DNA of 64,000 nucleotides from Ciona savignyi (Eukaryota > Chordata > Ascidiacea > Phlebobranchia > Cionidae). The DNA is taken from positions 133,750 to 197,749 of the forward strand of contig CH003410.1 in NCBI GenBank assembly GCA_000149265.1, read 5' to 3'. Below the pieces are notes generated by a model. The model saw nothing but the letters and a program-made list of their open reading frames with translations. It did not search any database and was not told the DNA's origin. Below, in pieces: positions 10,498-22,040 of the stretch. How positions within the stretch are numbered: the stretch's first letter is position 1; each line of letters begins with the position of its first letter. The position numbers and the translations under genes were made by a program.

Positions 10498-11578
10498 CTC
10501 TTTCACTCCCGGCCAAATGCATTAATTCAAACATGCTGTCCCGCAGTGTTTTTTACAATTTTTAGTCATTTTCAAATTAGCACAGTTTTTCTAAAGTTTA
10601 TGCTATGATTTAATATTTAGTATGGTTGGAAAGATAATTTATCCCTCTTTTAAACAAGCTGCACATCTAAAATCTACCTCTAATAAAGAATATATTATGT
10701 AAACTTTAGTGAACACCACTTTTTATGCAAAGAAAATTCTGCTCGACTTTGAAAATTTTGAGGTGCACTGACAAACGAAATACTCACTTATTATTGGAAT
10801 GCCCAAATGATATGAAAATTGGAATGTAGATTGTCTAATAGTTTTTGTACTCAGGAAAATTCGAACTGTATTTCTATCTTCAGGAGTTTTTTTACTATTT
10901 GTAATTGAAATTTCCCTTTTTTCTGACTATATTATGAAAACTTGAACCAAAACGCATTGAAGTTTTTAGTTTTGTAGAACTAAAATAGTAAAAAGTATAA
11001 AAAAGAACTGTGAAGGAAGTGTAAAAAGGGCATACAAAACCAAATAAACGCAAATACTATATCCAATATTCTTCAAAGCAGGGCACACCGAACTAGCTAG
11101 TCTCGCCGCCTTTTTCTTTATCGTGCGCTCAGCAGGCCAAGCTGGATTCATGCTTTGGTGAACACGAAGCATAACCGCCTGCTGCGAAAACGTCACCAAC
11201 GCTCTCCTTTTTATCTCAACGGCACGAAATTCACAGAGAATGTAAAGAAAGACTTGCTTGACAAAAAGAGCTTCTGTGCAAGTTAACACGACTCCTATTG
11301 GCTGAGTTAGTCACGTGTAAATTCGTGTAAAGTCGATAGAAATAAGAGGCGAAGCCTTGAAAAAGAAAGGCTATCACTCCTCGCATTTTTAATATTTCTC
11401 CACGATAATCACAGAGAATAAAATATAGGATTTCCCTGATCGAATGAGCCATAGCTGAGGTCTCTACCATTACGCATTGCGGAGAAATCGTTTTTTAGAT
11501 TTGTATCCATTTATGGACAGACGGGATACCATGTTTTCCCACCAACTCGCCATATATGGCGAGTTGGGAGGGAAAGAG
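10498..11578. mobile_element. piggyBac-like non-autonomous DNA transposon
   Basis: The 1081-bp element is bounded by TTAA on both sides (10494-10497 and 11579-11582). Its ends are inverted: CTCTTTCACTCCC at the left, and the right end reads CTCTTTCCCTCCC on the other strand. TTAA target choice and end structure are those of the piggyBac superfamily. The paralogous sequences after copy F (about 15483-15500) and in the flank of E (about 13305) lack it, so the empty site is visible. A perfect palindrome CCAACTCGCC-ATATAT-GGCGAGTTGG lies near the right end (11541-11566). Minus-strand open frames at 10966-11289 and 11231-11470 show no recognised transposase motif. Confidence 0.8.
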
Positions 11579-11582
11579 TTAA

Positions 11583-12150
11583 TAGCGAAACTGTCATCAG
11601 TTTTAAAAAAAAACATATTTAAAAATATAACCACAATATATTTCTTCTGCTTTTACAATTGTATTTAGGCGCCACAGAACCAGCATCAGTTACAGTTTAC
11701 CACTAAAGTGTTTCTGATACGAATTCAGTCTGCATGCAGAAACGATCGGGTTCCCTGGCCACCTAATCACTTTTGGTATATCTTAAAAAAAGTGTATAAC
11801 GTTTATTTCTTCAAACAAAAACTAATGGGTTCCCGAGTTACCAATCCAATCTTGATATCTATATTTCCTTATTGAAACGAACGGGTGGCCTGCTTTCTTA
11901 ACTGTTATTATGGGTAATTAAAGCAGACTAATCTGTGGTTTGAGTGCAGTTAAGTTATGGGGGTTTCCTGGAAAAATTGCGGTACTTAGTGTCCGTTTGT
12001 CACTTTCTCAGTTATTTTGATTCACCTACATTTCTTTCTTACAATTTAAAGTGTATAATCACTACCAGTTATGAAATATCGACTGTTATAGAAAAACAGG
12101 TGCCAAACAATTGCAAAACGGTAGTCATGCTTATATTCTCGGGTCTCTTG
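11583..12150. repeat. Duplicated downstream flank of peptide gene D
   Basis: Reverse complement of 7262-7960 with scattered differences, including the conserved ggcgccacagaacc segment. It appears non-coding. It is part of the inverted segmental duplication. Confidence 0.7.
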
Positions 12151-13030
12151 GTAATGTCCCGGGCGTAATTTTCCCAGAATTGTTCACTGTAGATCCGAAC
12201 CATATTAGCTAAACCCACCCGAAAATTTAACTTGATTGGACATTTCTTTCTCATTATATAAACCGTTAATGTGAATGATCACTACTTTCTGCAGAATTTA
12301 ATAAATGGTAATTTCCTCGAATAGGTCTAAAGATAGATGTAGGATAAACTTATCGTTTTCGTTTGTATTTAGATTTTGTATATATTTATCCTAGTTTTGT
12401 GTTTCCACCTCATTTATACGCTCAATAACACTGTATTTATAATTGGTTAGGCATATTCTATTTTAGGGGATTTTCTAGGGTTACACCAGGTAATTTAAAT
12501 TATGCTTTTGTTGTTCCGAATTTTGTTATACATCTATCAATTTCTTAGAAACTGGAAGTGAATATTGCTGGCTAATCCGGAAATATCGCCGATAAAGCCA
12601 AAAATGCTCCAAAATAGGTCTCAATTTCACATTTTTTTCCGATAGCGGAAATTTTCCCTAGGGTTTTTTGGTAAATTAAAGGTCATTGCAAAATAAGAGC
12701 ATGTCAGTTAAAATCCCTGTAAGTCGTAACCTGATTGGATAAACCCTTCATGCCAATAATCTGGCGACATGGCATACCTGTCATAAGCGTGACGCAAAAA
12801 AAATCGAGAATCAATATGTGTTTTCTTCGGAGAAAATCAACAAAAATATTTCACTATTACCACGTATATAAATCGTGTAAATACTTAAAACCAGCACAAA
12901 TCAATAGTGACTTTCAATGCGAACAAAACATTTCGGATGCCCCATACCCAATATAAACTATTTTGGTTGACACGCTCCAGTTATATTAAGTATGTTGCCT
13001 TATAAGTTTATAGCTATTAGGGCCCGTTTG
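12151..13030. other. Spacer between peptide pairs
   Basis: AT-rich, no gene recognised. Two blocks (about 12235-12290 and 12630-12790) are similar to 15735-15965, so this spacer was also part of an older duplication of the cluster. Confidence 0.5.
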
Positions 13031-13547
13031 ATTTTAAAACAGGGGTTTTAAAAACAGTGGTGGTTGACACTCTCTAGTTGTAAGCTTTAGTTTTGTTAGT
13101 AGGTTATTAATGAATAAAACCGATAAAGGACTGATTGGCAAGTTTTGACTGAATTCGTATTATCAGCAAAAATTTGGTAGTAAACTGTAACTGAAGCTGG
13201 TTCTGTGGCGCCTATATATACATTTGTAAAAGCAAAAGAAATATATTGTGGTTATTTTATAAGTATGTTTGTTGTTTTTATAAAAATTATGACAGTTTTG
13301 CTAATAAGGTACGTTTGATGTTATTATTAAGTATTGTAGACTCGTGCATAATATCTCGTATATGTTCTGACAATGAAACTTACTAAAACACAATTTGTCT
13401 ATGCATATTTTATTTGATTAAGCTTGTAATCAACGATACTGCATTGATAGATCTGCAAATAAAAACAGAAAAAAGTAAATAAAACTGGTATTAACGCGAT
13501 CTAAGTTAAAAACAGCGGAAACTCAAACGTTTCTAAACTCACAAGAT

Positions 13548-13954
13548 CTACACGTCGTGTCCCATCAATTTACTAACATCTTCTTCAGCTTCCTTTTCTG
13601 TAATTTTGGCCAAGATAAAATTAAAATTCGCCACTTTAATTTAGGGATTTGATGTGCATATAAAGGTGCTTAAAGTTCTACAGCACAATTTTGTTGTGAT
13701 CAAAAACGTAAAAACATTAATTAGTTTAACCCAGCAGAGCAAAAAATATGTCGGTATGCAAAGAGCTGTGGTTAGCAATAAACCGAATAGTCGTGTTAGA
13801 TTTAAAAAATTATACCTGGCATTCTGTTGACTTGTTCATCGACGGCTATCCAGCGTCTACGTCTGTACAGGCGACGACGACCCCATAACTCGTATTGTTC
13901 GCTCTTCATAACTAGCCCGATGGTCAGCAGAAGTACGAGAAGTAACTTGTTCAT
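13548..13954 (-). CDS. Secreted cationic peptide precursor, copy E
   Basis: Minus-strand exons 13816-13954 and 13548-13597 encode about 62 residues. The ATG follows a CTCAG acceptor, and the 5'UTR exon donor is at 14008. The signal core is one residue shorter than in B-D and ends with a lysine (LLLTIGLVMK), a feature shared only with F. The mature part begins WGRRRLYRRRRW after SEQYEL; the acidic tail is KEAEEDVSKLMGHDV. Minus-strand AATAAA is at 13409-13414. Divergent from F, start codons 861 bp apart. Confidence 0.8.
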
Positions 13955-14009
13955 CTGAGACGATTCTTGCTTTTAATATCACTAACATACAGGTACCAGA
14001 CCACTTACC

Positions 14010-14760
14010 TTTGTAGTCAATTTCAACTAATGAGTTTTCCGTGGCAGTAAACTTGTTATTTATAACTATCTAAACGTATTGTGGCTGCCAAAACGTTTCT
14101 TCGTATTGCACTGCGAAAACGTTTCTTCCTTCTCGACAGAATGGTTACTGTTTATTCCCAGTAGCATGGTATTGAAGCTTCTGGGATGAAAACGACGAGT
14201 TGCTCGCTTTGACAAATGAGGATGTTTTCTGCAAACTTAATAATCATTTTGCAATGAAAACATTTCGCCAAACAATAAAAAAATATCTTTATTCGGCTCA
14301 GTTTGGAACCCGCGATGGACTCGTTTTTAAGGCCACGAAAAAACATAAAAAAGTTGGCGGCCGAATGGATAGCACACCATGTACAAATCTCTACAATCAA
14401 ACGGCCTTAGTAACGAGTCCATCACAAGTTATCTACAGATTATACGCGAAAGGTCTCAATCACTTCGAGCCGAGTAAAATTGCCTGTTTTTGTTGTTTGT
14501 CAAAATGTTTTCATTGCAAAATGATTATAAAGTTTGCAGAAAACGTCCTCTTTTGTTAAAGCGAGCAACTCGTCGTTTTCATCCCAGAAGCTTCAATACC
14601 ATGATACTGGGAATAAACAGTAACCATCCTGTCGAGAAGGAAGAAACGTTTTCGCAGTGCAATACGAAGAAACGTTTTCGCAGCCACAATACGTTTAGAT
14701 AGTTATAAAAAACCAAGTTTACTGCCACGGAAAACTTATTAGTTGAAATTGACTACAAAG
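14010..14760. promoter_or_regulatory. Shared palindromic bidirectional promoter of peptide genes E and F
   Basis: Boxes at 14643-14656 and 14669-14682 (plus) are exact GAAACGTTTTCGCA. On minus, 14112-14125 is exact and 14086-14099 has one change (TGCCAAAACG). TATA boxes are TTATAAAT near 14060 (minus) and TATAAAA at 14704-14710 (plus). The loop (about 14335-14405) carries the same tRNA-like fragment as in the C/D promoter but in the opposite orientation. Confidence 0.7.
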
Positions 14761-14814
14761 GTAAGTGGTCTGGTACCTGTATGTTAGCGATATTTAAAGC
14801 CAGAATCGTCACAG

Positions 14815-15235
14815 ATGAACAAGTTACTTCTCGTACTTCTGCTGACCATCGGGCTAGTTATGAAGAGCGAACAACTTGATATATGGGGTCGTCGTCGCGC
14901 GGACTACCGTAGACGCTGGATCTTTCTCATTAGCGACGACACAATGCCAAGTATATTATTTTAAATGTGATAAGACTATTCACTTTATTGCTAACCACAG
15001 CACCTTGCATGCCGATATAGTCTCTTCTCTGCTGGGTTGAACTAATTAATGTAAATTATCGTTTACGATCAAAACAAAAATTAGAAATTAAAACTCGTGC
15101 TATAAAACTTAAAGCTCCTTTATATATACATCAAATCCCTAAGTTAAAGTGGCGAATTTAAATTATATCTTGGCCAAAATTACAGAAAAGGAAGTTGAAG
15201 AAGATGTTAGTAAATTGATGGGACACGACGTGTAG
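14815..15235 (+). CDS. Secreted cationic peptide precursor, copy F
   Basis: Exons 14815-14950 and 15186-15235 encode about 61 residues. The 5'UTR exon ends at the GTAAGT donor 14761, and the start codon abuts CACAG. The signal is like that of E (LLLTIGLVMK). The core WGRRRADYRRRW is followed by a divergent IFLISDDTMP stretch, the least conserved part of the family. The exon-2 donor is CCAA|GTATAT rather than CCAG|GTATAT, which changes the junction residue from Glu to Lys. Tail KEVEEDVSKLMGHDV; AATAAA at 15366-15371. The donor change is compatible with splicing but weaker than in D. Confidence 0.78.
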
Positions 15236-15690
15236 AACTTGTGAGTTTAGAAACGTTCGAGTTTCCGCTGTTTTTAACTTAGATCGCATTAATACCAGTT
15301 TTATTTATGTTTTAATTTACAGATCTATCAATGCAGTATCGTTAATTACAAGTAAAGTTAGTTCAAATAAAATCTGCATAAACTAATTGTGTTTTAGTAA
15401 ATTTCATTGTCAGACCATATAGGTCCTATATTATAGGAGATATTATACAAGAGTCTACAATACTCACTGAAACCATCAAACGTGCCTTATTAGCGAAACT
15501 GTCATAAGTTTATAAAGAAACATACTAACAACAATTTATTTCCTTTGCATTAACAATTGTATATATGTATAGGCGCCACAGAACCAGCATCAGTTACAGT
15601 TTACTACTAAAGTGTTGCTGATACGAATTCAATCAAAACTTGACAATCATCTCTTTATCGGTTTTATTCATACGAACATTCGAAAAACGG

Positions 15691-16785
15691 CCGCCGTACT
15701 TATATTTTTGGTTATTTCGTGAATTTCCATTGGACATTTTCTTCCTTATTATATAAAGCGTAAATGTGATTAATCACTAGTTTCATCGGTAGATAAAAAT
15801 GTTGAATAACTGGCCTATTATTTTACATTTCCCCCGATAGCGCGGGTATTTCCCTTGTTTTTTGGTAAAAATTAAAGGTCGAGGCAATCTATGGGCTGGT
15901 TTGAATTCCTAAAAGTATCAACCTGAATCGATAATTCTACCTAATGACCTGGCGACTGAACATGCCTGTCACCAGCGTTACACAGAAAAACGACGGAGTA
16001 AAATCAAAATAAGTTCCTATCGGAATTCCGAAGGAAACCCACAATGAAAATGTGTTGTGAAAGCTCGCGGGCCCAAAAATAATACCCTTGCGATCGATAC
16101 AAGTGATCAATACCAGAAATCTGTAAGTCAGGCACTGATCATTGCATCAGGAAGAACAGCTTAATGTAGGGTTGACATACCGTCCGGAAAATTGCGGACA
16201 AACTACATCAGGGAAAGTCCCACCCGCAGGTCCGAGATTCCGAGAATATACAAACGACGATCGGTTCCCTGCAGCCAATTAGTGGTCGATATATATAATT
16301 TGTTTTACAAAAATTTGAAAAAAGTATAAAATTTAAACTTAAAATACATTAAATATATACCAATTTACCTACAACACGAAAAATTGCCGTGTATATAAAA
16401 CAGTTCACTGGCATAAACATATCAAAAATGTCAATTTTAAATGTGCAGGCATCCAGTAGCCTACCCATCTTTAATCGTATTTTAATTTGTTTTAAATTTT
16501 TTTTTTAGGTATAACCCGTGAACCCATTAGTTTCTGGTTGCAGAAACAAACATTATACACTTTATATAAGATATAGGCTACCAAGAGGGATTAGTTAACC
16601 AGGTTACCCGTTTGTTTTATTCATAAAATATAGATAGATAACAAGTTTAGATAAGTAACTCGGGAACCCAACAAAGTCTTTTTGACGATACTTTTACCAA
16701 TGAATATAAAAAGATAATCATTGCTTGTTGCTTCTACTTCGTATATATATATCCATTTTCACAACAAAAAGTGTGCATCGGCCTG
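15691..16785. other. Non-coding stretch right of the peptide cluster
   Basis: No gene recognised. 15735-15965 resembles 12235-12790. The remainder is AT-rich unique sequence. Confidence 0.5.
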
Positions 16786-18215
16786 TTCTTGTTCTAAAAT
16801 GCGTCATCGCGACTGACGGGAAGAAGTGACTTCAAAATCAAGGCGCAATACTTCGGATGGTAGAAGCTGCATGGCATCGAGCAATTCCCAGAAGAGAGTG
16901 TTTCATACGAAACGACAAAATCTTTTTTTTTCTATTTTGGATAGGATAGGATAGGATATTCGTGTTTATCCCCGTGAATAGGAAAACCAAGGGGGTTAAC
17001 ACACGGGCAATCAGATCACCTTGCACCCACCGTCGGGTTACCGGAGCTATTACAGTGCGTTGTATATGATAGACACGTTTCTTCAATTTAGTAGAACCCA
17101 TTAATCCGCTGGGTTCAGGCAATGTCCGCAAAGTGTGCCAACCGGCCGGACAGGAAGCTGATTCTTCTCTTTTCAAATTGTATAGCGCCCTAAATGATTT
17201 TCAAACCGCACCTCGTTCAATATCCAAAAATTATAGGAAAACAATATGCGGTATGATGAATATAAAGGTAGCAGTAAAGTAAACTGTTCTTTACAGATTA
17301 AGTACCGGTATTATATCGATACCTCTGCAATGTACAATGACCCCGTGGTTAACTAGTTTTAGGATTAGTGTTCAGGTAGAGATTAGCGTTAGGGTTGGGG
17401 TTAGATTTGACATTAATGTTGGGGTTAAGATTAGCGTTAGGGTTGGGGTTAGAGCTTAAAGTTAGTTTTCACACAAATAGTGTGTGCAGTTTCCCTCTTT
17501 TTAGTGTTTTCCCATTATTCCACTGGTTTCAAGCAATGTAAACTCGGTGCATATCCCAAGTACACAACCGAATAACCAACATTTGGTTTTGAACCCATTA
17601 TCTTTCGCCTGACAGTTTGACGCGCTATTGATAGTGGTACCATATGAGCTAACATGTGCTATACATTTTGAAAAGAGAAGAATCGGCCTCCAAAAAAAAG
17701 AAAAAAATATTTTGTCCTTCCGCATGAAACACTCTCTCCTGGTAATTGCTCGATGACAAGCAGCTTCTACCGTCCCCGGATAGGTTGCCTAGCCAGGATA
17801 TTCATGTTTATCCCCGTGAATGGGAAAACCAAGGCGGTTAACATACAGGCAATCGTCAAATCAACTCGCGCCTACCGTCGGGTTACCGGAGCTATTGGAG
17901 TGTGTTGTATATGATAGACACGTTCCTTCAATTTGGTAGAACCCATTAATCCGCTGGGATTAGGCAATGTCCGTAAAGTACCTTGCCCAAGGACACAACC
18001 GACTAGCTAGCGATCAGTTTCGCACCTGCAACCTTTCGATTGAAAGGCGACGCACTTAACCGTTAGACCAACCGGGCGGACAAGTGTGCATCGACCTGTT
18101 CTTGTTCTAAAATGCGTCATCGCGATTGACGGGAAAAAGTGAATTCAAAATCAAGGCGCAATACTTCTCCTGACAGAGAATCGGTCAGGCGGTCCCGGAT
18201 AGGTTGCCTAGCCGA
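16785..18215. repeat. Local tandem duplication with tRNA-derived SINEs (16938-17165 and 17795-18082, minus)
   Basis: Two minus-oriented SINE copies share a tail rich in ggatagga and a body with the conserved aaagtgccttgcccaagg. The second copy keeps the tRNA-like head with A-box-like and B-box-like segments (about 18020-18082); the first lost its middle. Flanking sequence is also repeated: tgcatcggcctgttcttg near 16788 and tgcatcgacctgttcttg near 18086, and ggtcccggataggttgcc near 18190 with a shorter match near 17775, so SINEs and flank were duplicated together. Confidence 0.7.
17345..17510. repeat. Degenerate MITE with GGTTAG-rich interior
   Basis: Repeats of gcgttagggttggggttag look telomere-like, but the block ends in tttccctctttttagtg, the terminal sequence of the MITE family seen at 53720-53860. 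It is read as a reversed, decayed member. Confidence 0.5.
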
Positions 18216-18218
18216 GGG

Positions 18219-18406
18219 GCAACGCTAAAGGGAGGGAAAGAGGGAAACTGCTCAACAAAACTATGGAAATTAATTTTGCCCTTTCCCCAAACACTAATAT
18301 CAACCCCAGAACTAACCTTAAATCCAACCCCATGTTTATGTCCTATTATTCATTTTAGTATGCAGTTCCCCTCTTCCCGGTTTCCATCTTTTTAGTTTTT
18401 CCCCCT
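18219..18406. mobile_element. hAT-type MITE (family member)
   Basis: Begins GGGCAACGCTAAAGGGAGGG and ends in a diverged inverse copy (ctttttagttttttcccc-like). The interior carries the ccccagaactaacctta block common to the family. Confidence 0.6.
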
Positions 18407-18599
18407 AGCCGAGTTCAGGCGCAGTATTGTCAGCTGAACGCACTCAACCGAAACAACTTAAAACGCTGCAACTGGACATTCGTGATTAGTGCGGAGTTGC
18501 CAGCACGGCCAGGGTATAGGATAGGCGATGGTGGTAGTTATATTTAAATCCAAAAGTAACTTTTTCAGTAGCATACATTTGTTCTCAAAATAAATAATA

Positions 18600-19184
18600 C
18601 TACTATTGAGCAAAGATCATGTATAAAATATCTTGGAATTCTAATTGATGATGATTTCTCGTGGAAATCTCACATCAGTTGTTTATGTACAAAACTTGCA
18701 GCATCATCTTACATTTTATTAAAATTAAGGGATTATGTTAACATCAAATTACTTTAGTATATTATAGTATTGTATATTCCCATATTCAATATGCTATAAC
18801 AAGCTGGGGTGGTGCGACTAGGACTACCCTTAAGCCATCAAATGAAATCCATAAACGACTACTTAGGCATATGACATACAGTGAATATAGGGCTCATACA
18901 GATCCCTTGTTTTTTAAATACAAAATTTCGAAAATTGATGATGTGTATAGGATGGAGATTGCTAAAATAATGTTTAAAGCAACCAGACAAAATTTACCTG
19001 TTACATTGCAATCATTTTTTAACCATGTATCTAATAGCCTATGCATAATCATGGTACAACACTGGCTTCCAATCTTTTTATCTACCGTCGTTTCATATAA
19101 AACTTGGAAAGCAATCCCTGAGGTATTGCGGTCCGATTCATTGGGCAACCATACCAATGGAATTAAAAATGAATTTGTTTTCTG
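18600..19184 (+). pseudogene. CR1/L2-like non-LTR retrotransposon, reverse-transcriptase C-terminal fragment
   Basis: Two frames together read as the end of an ORF2 protein. The first gives KYLGILIDDDFSWKSHI, a motif typical of the region after the RT catalytic domain. After an in-frame TAG and a frame change (around 18752-18790) the second gives SWGGATRTTLKPSNEIHKR, LLRHMTYSEYRAHTDPLFF and onward to a stop at 19182-19184. The catalytic YxDD box and endonuclease are not present. It is a 5'-truncated, decayed copy. The clade is inferred from the motif only. Confidence 0.75.
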
Positions 19185-19675
19185 ATTTAAAAAAAAAACA
19201 TGATTAATTGTTATTAACATGGTATATAGATTATGTGGACAGGCATACATAAATTTACTTAAGGTGTCTGGTTTGGAAATTAATAGTCCGGTTATGTAGT
19301 ATATATACTTTTAATTACGGACCGGTGTAAAAATAAATTGATTTTTTTTTGTTTTTCATATTTATTTGCTTTATTATTTTTTTTCTAAAAAGTACTGCCA
19401 CTGTGTTTACTTTTTATTGCAAACATATAACTCAAAATAAAAGAGGGTGGTAGTGACTCGATGACTTAGCAGTCTTTTCGTGTCACCCTGGCACCAAAGT
19501 TCTTTTACCTAGAAATATAAAACGCGGAAAAAAACGGAAGACGGAAGTGAAAAGTTAAACCCTTTAACAAGGGGCTACGGACCTAAAAATTACAGAATTT
19601 GTTAATTGAACCGTGCTCTTTCGAATGATAATTTTTGATTTGAAAAAAAATGTAAAATATTAATATCGAATATGA
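19185..19675. other. Non-coding stretch before the satellite
   Basis: A-rich tail region and unique AT-rich sequence; nothing recognised. Confidence 0.45.
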
Positions 19676-22040
19676 ATATTATTAATATTCACGCATTTAT
19701 AGAGTTTTCGCCAGTTATTCCTTTGGATATGTTGTAGCCCTTGCCAATACCTTCAAATTGATATATAAATTATATACAATATCCGCGGGGGGCTATATGC
19801 ACGAAGCGTCTGAATATTCATAACTCGTTATTTAGGGATGCTGCGGTTTTCATATCCAGATAAACATTTATGGAGTTTTTGCCAAAAAATCATTTGTATA
19901 TGTTGTAGCCCTTATAAATACCTTTAATTTAATGTATAGTTTATATAATATAACCGCAAGAAACTATATGCACGAAGTGTCTGAATATTCATAACTCTTC
20001 ATCAAGGGATGTATCGGAAGATGCTGCAGTTTTCTTATCTAGATGGATATTTATAGAGTTTTCGCCAATTATTCCTTTGGATATGTTGTAGCCCTTATAA
20101 ATACCTTCAATTTAATGTAAAGTTTATATACGATAACCGCGGGAAGCTATATGCACGAAGCGTCTGAATATTCATAACTCGCTTTACAGAGGAGTGCATT
20201 GGAAGATGCTGAAGTTTTCTTATCCAGATGGACATTTATAGAGTTTTCGCCAATTATTCCTTTGGATATGTTGTAGCCCTTTCCAATACCTTCAAATTGA
20301 TATATAAATTATATACAATAACCGCGGGAAAGTATATGCACGAAGCGTCTGAACATTCATAACTCGTCATCAAGAGATGCATTGGAAGATGCTGCGGTTT
20401 TCTTATCTAGATGGATATTTATAGAGTTTTCGCCAATTATTCCTTTGGATATGTTGTAGCCCTTTCCAATACCTTCAAATTGATATATAGATTATATACA
20501 ATAACCGCGGGAAACTATATGCACGAAGCGTCTGAATATTCATAACTCGCTTTACAGGGGGGTGCACTGGAAGATGCTGCGGTTTTCTTATCCAGATGAA
20601 CATTTATAGAGTTTTCGCCGATTATTCCTTTGGATATGTTGTAGCCCTTATAAATACCTTCAATTTAATGTAAAGTTTATATACGATAACCGCGGGAAGC
20701 TATATGCACGAAGCGTCTGAATATTCATAACTCGCTTTACAGGGGGGTGCACTGGAAGATGCTGCGGTTTTCTTATCCAGATGGACATTTATAGAGTTTT
20801 CGCCAATTATTCCTTTGGATATGTTGTAGCCCTTTCCAATACCTTCAAATTGATATATAGATTATATACAATAACCGCGGGAAACTATATGCACGAAGCG
20901 TCTGAATATTCATAACTCGCTTTACAGGGGGGTGCACTGGAAGATGCTGCGGTTTTCTTATCCAGATGGACATTTATAGAGTTTTCGCCAATTATTCCTT
21001 TGGATATGTTGTAGCCCTTTCCAATACCTTCAAATTGATATATAGATTATATACAATAACCGCGGGAAACTATATGCACGAAGCGTCTGAATATTCATAA
21101 CTCGCTTTACAGGGGGTGCACTGGAAGATGCTGCTGTTTTCTTCTCGAGATGGACATTTATAGAGTTTTCGCCAATTACTCCTTTTGATATGTTGTAGCC
21201 CCTGTAAATACCTTCAATTTAAGGTATGGTTTATATACGATAACCGCGGGAAGCTATATGCACGAAGCGTCTGAATATTCATAACTCGCTTTACAGGGGG
21301 TGCACTGGAAGATGCTGCGGTTTTCTTATCCAGATGGACATTTATAGAGTTTTCGCCAATTATTCCTTTGGATATGTTGTAGCCCTTTCCAATACCTTCA
21401 AATTAAGGTATAGTTTATATACGATAACCGCGAGAAGCTATATGCACGAAGCGTCTGAATATTCATAACTCGCTTTACAGGGGGTGCACTGGAAGATGCT
21501 GCTGTTTTCTTCTCGAGATGGATATTTATAGAGTTTTCGCCAATTATTCTTTTGGATATGTTGTAGCCCCTGTAAATACCTTCAATTTAAGGTATAGTTA
21601 ATATACGATAACCGCGGGAAGCTATATGCACGAAGCGTCTGAATATTCATAACTCGCTTTACACGGGGGTGCACTGGAAGATGCTGCGGTTTTCTTATCC
21701 AGATGGACATTTATAGAGTTTTCGCCAATTATTCCTTTGGATATGTTGTAGCCCTTTCCAATACCTTCAAATTGATATATAGATTATATACAATAACCGC
21801 GGGAAACTATATGCACGAAGCGTCTGAATATTCATAACTCGCTTTACAGGGGGGTGCACTGGAAGATGCTGCGGTTTTCTTATCCAGATGGACATTTATA
21901 GAGTTTTCGCCAATTATTCCTTTTGATATGTTGTAGCCCTTTCCAATACCTTCAAATTAAGGCATAGTTTATATACGATAACCGCGGGAAGCTATATGCA
22001 CAAAGCGTCTGAATATTCATAACCCGTTATACAGAAGCTG
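19676..22040. repeat. Tandem satellite array, 185-bp unit, about 13 copies
   Basis: The block containing gatgctgcggttttctta recurs with spacing of 184-186 bp (for example 20573, 20758, 20943, 21127). Every unit has tttatagagttttcgcc, tatgttgtagccc, ataaccgcggg and gcacgaagcgtctgaata. The left units (19690-20050) are more diverged and the centre is nearly uniform, as expected for an array homogenised from the middle. Two sub-variants alternate (ccttataaat or cctgtaaat against cctttccaat). No open frame spans units. Confidence 0.93.

Larger units (their letters stand above)
7262..12150. repeat. Large inverted repeat enclosing peptide genes C and D
   Basis: Sequence from about 7262 to 9350 recurs in reverse complement from about 9460 to 12150 once the solo LTR (7994-8423) and the piggyBac-like element (10498-11578) are disregarded. 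Landmarks occur on both sides: the ggcgccacagaacc segment (revcomp near 7858-7875, direct near 11669) and the tgactaccgttttgc segment (7265, revcomp near 12115-12129). The genes, their UTR exons and more than 700 bp of downstream flank are included, so the whole gene block, not just the promoter, was duplicated in inverted orientation. Confidence 0.8.
13030..15690. repeat. Large inverted repeat enclosing peptide genes E and F
   Basis: The segment is symmetrical about a centre near 14384. The flank 13030-13370 matches 15470-15690 in reverse complement, and genes E and F with their UTR exons and promoter boxes mirror each other. It is a second, more diverged version of the C/D inverted pair. 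Confidence 0.8.

Noticed and set aside
14200..14559. 119-codon plus open frame and its minus partner at 14152-14400
   Set aside because: Created by the palindromic promoter arms; the same frames recur in both orientations at 6080-6304 and 9238-9432 with different breaks, so they follow the repeat, not protein selection.
17345..17460. Telomere-like GGTTAG-rich repeats
   Set aside because: Irregular and bounded by the ends of the hAT-type MITE; explained as that family's interior.
18894..19250. 118-codon minus open frame
   Set aside because: Antisense of the reverse-transcriptase relic, whose plus-strand reading has recognisable motifs.
19676..22040. CRISPR-like array
   Set aside because: Units are directly adjacent 185-bp repeats without unique spacers in a eukaryotic context; it is a satellite.
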